Source: Rhynchopus sp. YZ270_cl-10 (Eukaryota > Euglenozoa > Diplonemea > Diplonemida > Diplonemidae). From it: a stretch of DNA of 64,000 nucleotides. This document shows positions 63,271-64,000 of the stretch, in pieces; the stretch's first letter is position 1, and every line of letters starts with the position of its first letter. The notes under the pieces are model-generated. The model was given only the letters and a program-made list of their open reading frames with translations. It made no database searches and was not told where the DNA came from. Location of the stretch: the NCBI GenBank assembly GCA_964035575.1, contig OZ037850.1:310001-374000 (forward strand), written 5' to 3'. The position numbers and the translations under genes were made by a program.

Positions 63271-64000
63271 TTAGTAGAATATGTCCTCAGGGCTCACCTC
63301 GTCTACAGAAGAGTAGTGCAGGACAATGCCTGCGACAATGACGAAGAGGAAGAGGAGGATGCTCTTGTTGTCAAAGTCGTGCAGGATGCGTGGCCCTGTT
63401 TCGATACGCATGATGAAAAGATCTGTGTCGGGCGAGATGGCACCACCCTTGTCGAAGGACACAACTGCAGTATCATGTGTGATCGAGGGGTAGATACGAT
63501 CTCGTGGGTCCACTGTGGTGTTTTTGTGTTTTGTTTTATTTTAGGAACAAAAAAGTATCCACATCCCAGAATTTTCCCCCCAAAATTTCTCTCATAACAT
63601 ACCGCAGGTTATCCCTCTGATTGGCGCCTTCATTTCTGCTGTGATCTTTGCGGTATCCACACCGCGTGGGAAGCAGGCAGATATGGGACACATGAAACAG
63701 GGAAATCGCTTCCCATCTGTCACTGTCACGGGGACAAGCTTGAGTTTAAAACCGACACGGAGCTCGACGACCGAACCGCGGTCGAGGGAGGTGAGTGCCT
63801 CTGTGTTTTTTGCTACGTAATAGTAGAGTTTGTCCTGATCGTATGGGGCGCCACTGTGGTGGTGCACGACGTCGGTGGGGGAGGTGGCCAGCTGGATAGA
63901 ACCTACGAGACGTTCTCCGTTCAACTCCGCGTAGAAATCCTTTGCGCCACGCAGGTCCGACAACGGGAACCAGAACACCGCCTCGCTATGGTCGACCTTC
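63271..64000 (-). CDS. VIT-domain membrane protein (3' part, truncated by window edge)
   Basis: Exon entering at 64000 runs to 63603; the last exon is 63512-63271, phase 1, donor GTATGT, acceptor CCACAG. About 213 residues are visible. EAVFWFPLSDLRGAKDFYAE, LNGERLVGSIQLA, then VVELRVGFKLKLVPVTV and DTDLFIMRIETG follow the VIT domain of inter-alpha-trypsin inhibitor heavy chains and related proteins. VIT usually precedes a VWA domain. Here a single transmembrane helix (SILLFLFVIVAGIVLHY) and a 13-residue acidic tail follow directly, so no VWA follows. The 5' part lies beyond 64000. Probably a membrane-anchored adhesion or binding protein. Confidence 0.7.

Overview
This is a nuclear protist DNA window. 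Coding sequence is balanced in composition, spacers are AT-rich and full of A, T, C and G homopolymer runs, and most genes have short spliceosomal introns. I cannot name the species from sequence alone. About 20 host genes can be supported and every one reads on the minus strand, running right to left across 64 kb. The only plausible plus-strand frames lie inside a transposon. Every supported intron has a donor starting GTAT (most often GTATG). Many start codons have a pyrimidine tract plus AG 10-70 nt upstream. One-way gene order with splice-acceptor-like leaders recalls euglenozoans, and the divergent histone H3 also has kinetoplastid-like phrases, but this is suggestive only.

Layout, left to right: a LOG-type nucleotide hydrolase with a membrane anchor (0.26-1.57 kb); three tandem copies of a small basic helical-repeat gene (1.8-3.9 kb); a large disordered protein ending in a CaaX box (5.7-8.7 kb); a multi-repeat SH3/KOW-like protein (11.5-13.2 kb); a kinesin fused to a U-box (14.3-15.7 kb); an RRM-like protein (17.3-18.6 kb); a divergent histone H3, possibly centromeric (19.5-19.9 kb); a coiled-coil/beta-domain protein (20.9-23.1 kb); a membrane protein with a RanBP2-type zinc finger (23.7-24.4 kb); a three-exon coiled-coil protein (27.4-29.6 kb); a four-exon PDZ protein (31.2-33.9 kb); TRAPPC1/Bet5 (34.1-34.8 kb); a tail-anchored TPR protein (36.6-38.5 kb); a repeat-filled spacer of 5.4 kb; an EGF-like type I membrane protein (43.9-45.8 kb); a ~1500-residue coiled-coil protein with a catalytically degenerate calpain-like domain (46.3-51.2 kb); RNA polymerase III subunit RPC3/POLR3C, with a 1.4-kb inverted-repeat transposon in an intron (51.8-55.6 kb); a CID-like, proline/glutamine-rich, RS/RD-tailed RNA-processing protein (55.8-59.9 kb); a coiled-coil protein (60.1-62.2 kb); and the 3' part of a VIT-domain membrane protein cut by the window edge.

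The spacers are not empty. They hold several families of short (25-90 nt) dispersed hairpin-forming modules. The clearest has a near-constant loop, CTCTCGT, on stems whose sequence changes while pairing is kept. Modules recur alone or as neighbours, also inside introns, and with one exception those I found read on the plus strand, antisense to the genes. These and four inverted-repeat DNA elements (three flanked by TA, one by a 6-bp duplication) are the least explained part of the window. The genes show no shared pathway; they are housekeeping functions (Pol III, TRAPP, chromatin, RNA processing) mixed with cytoskeletal and lineage-specific coiled-coil proteins.
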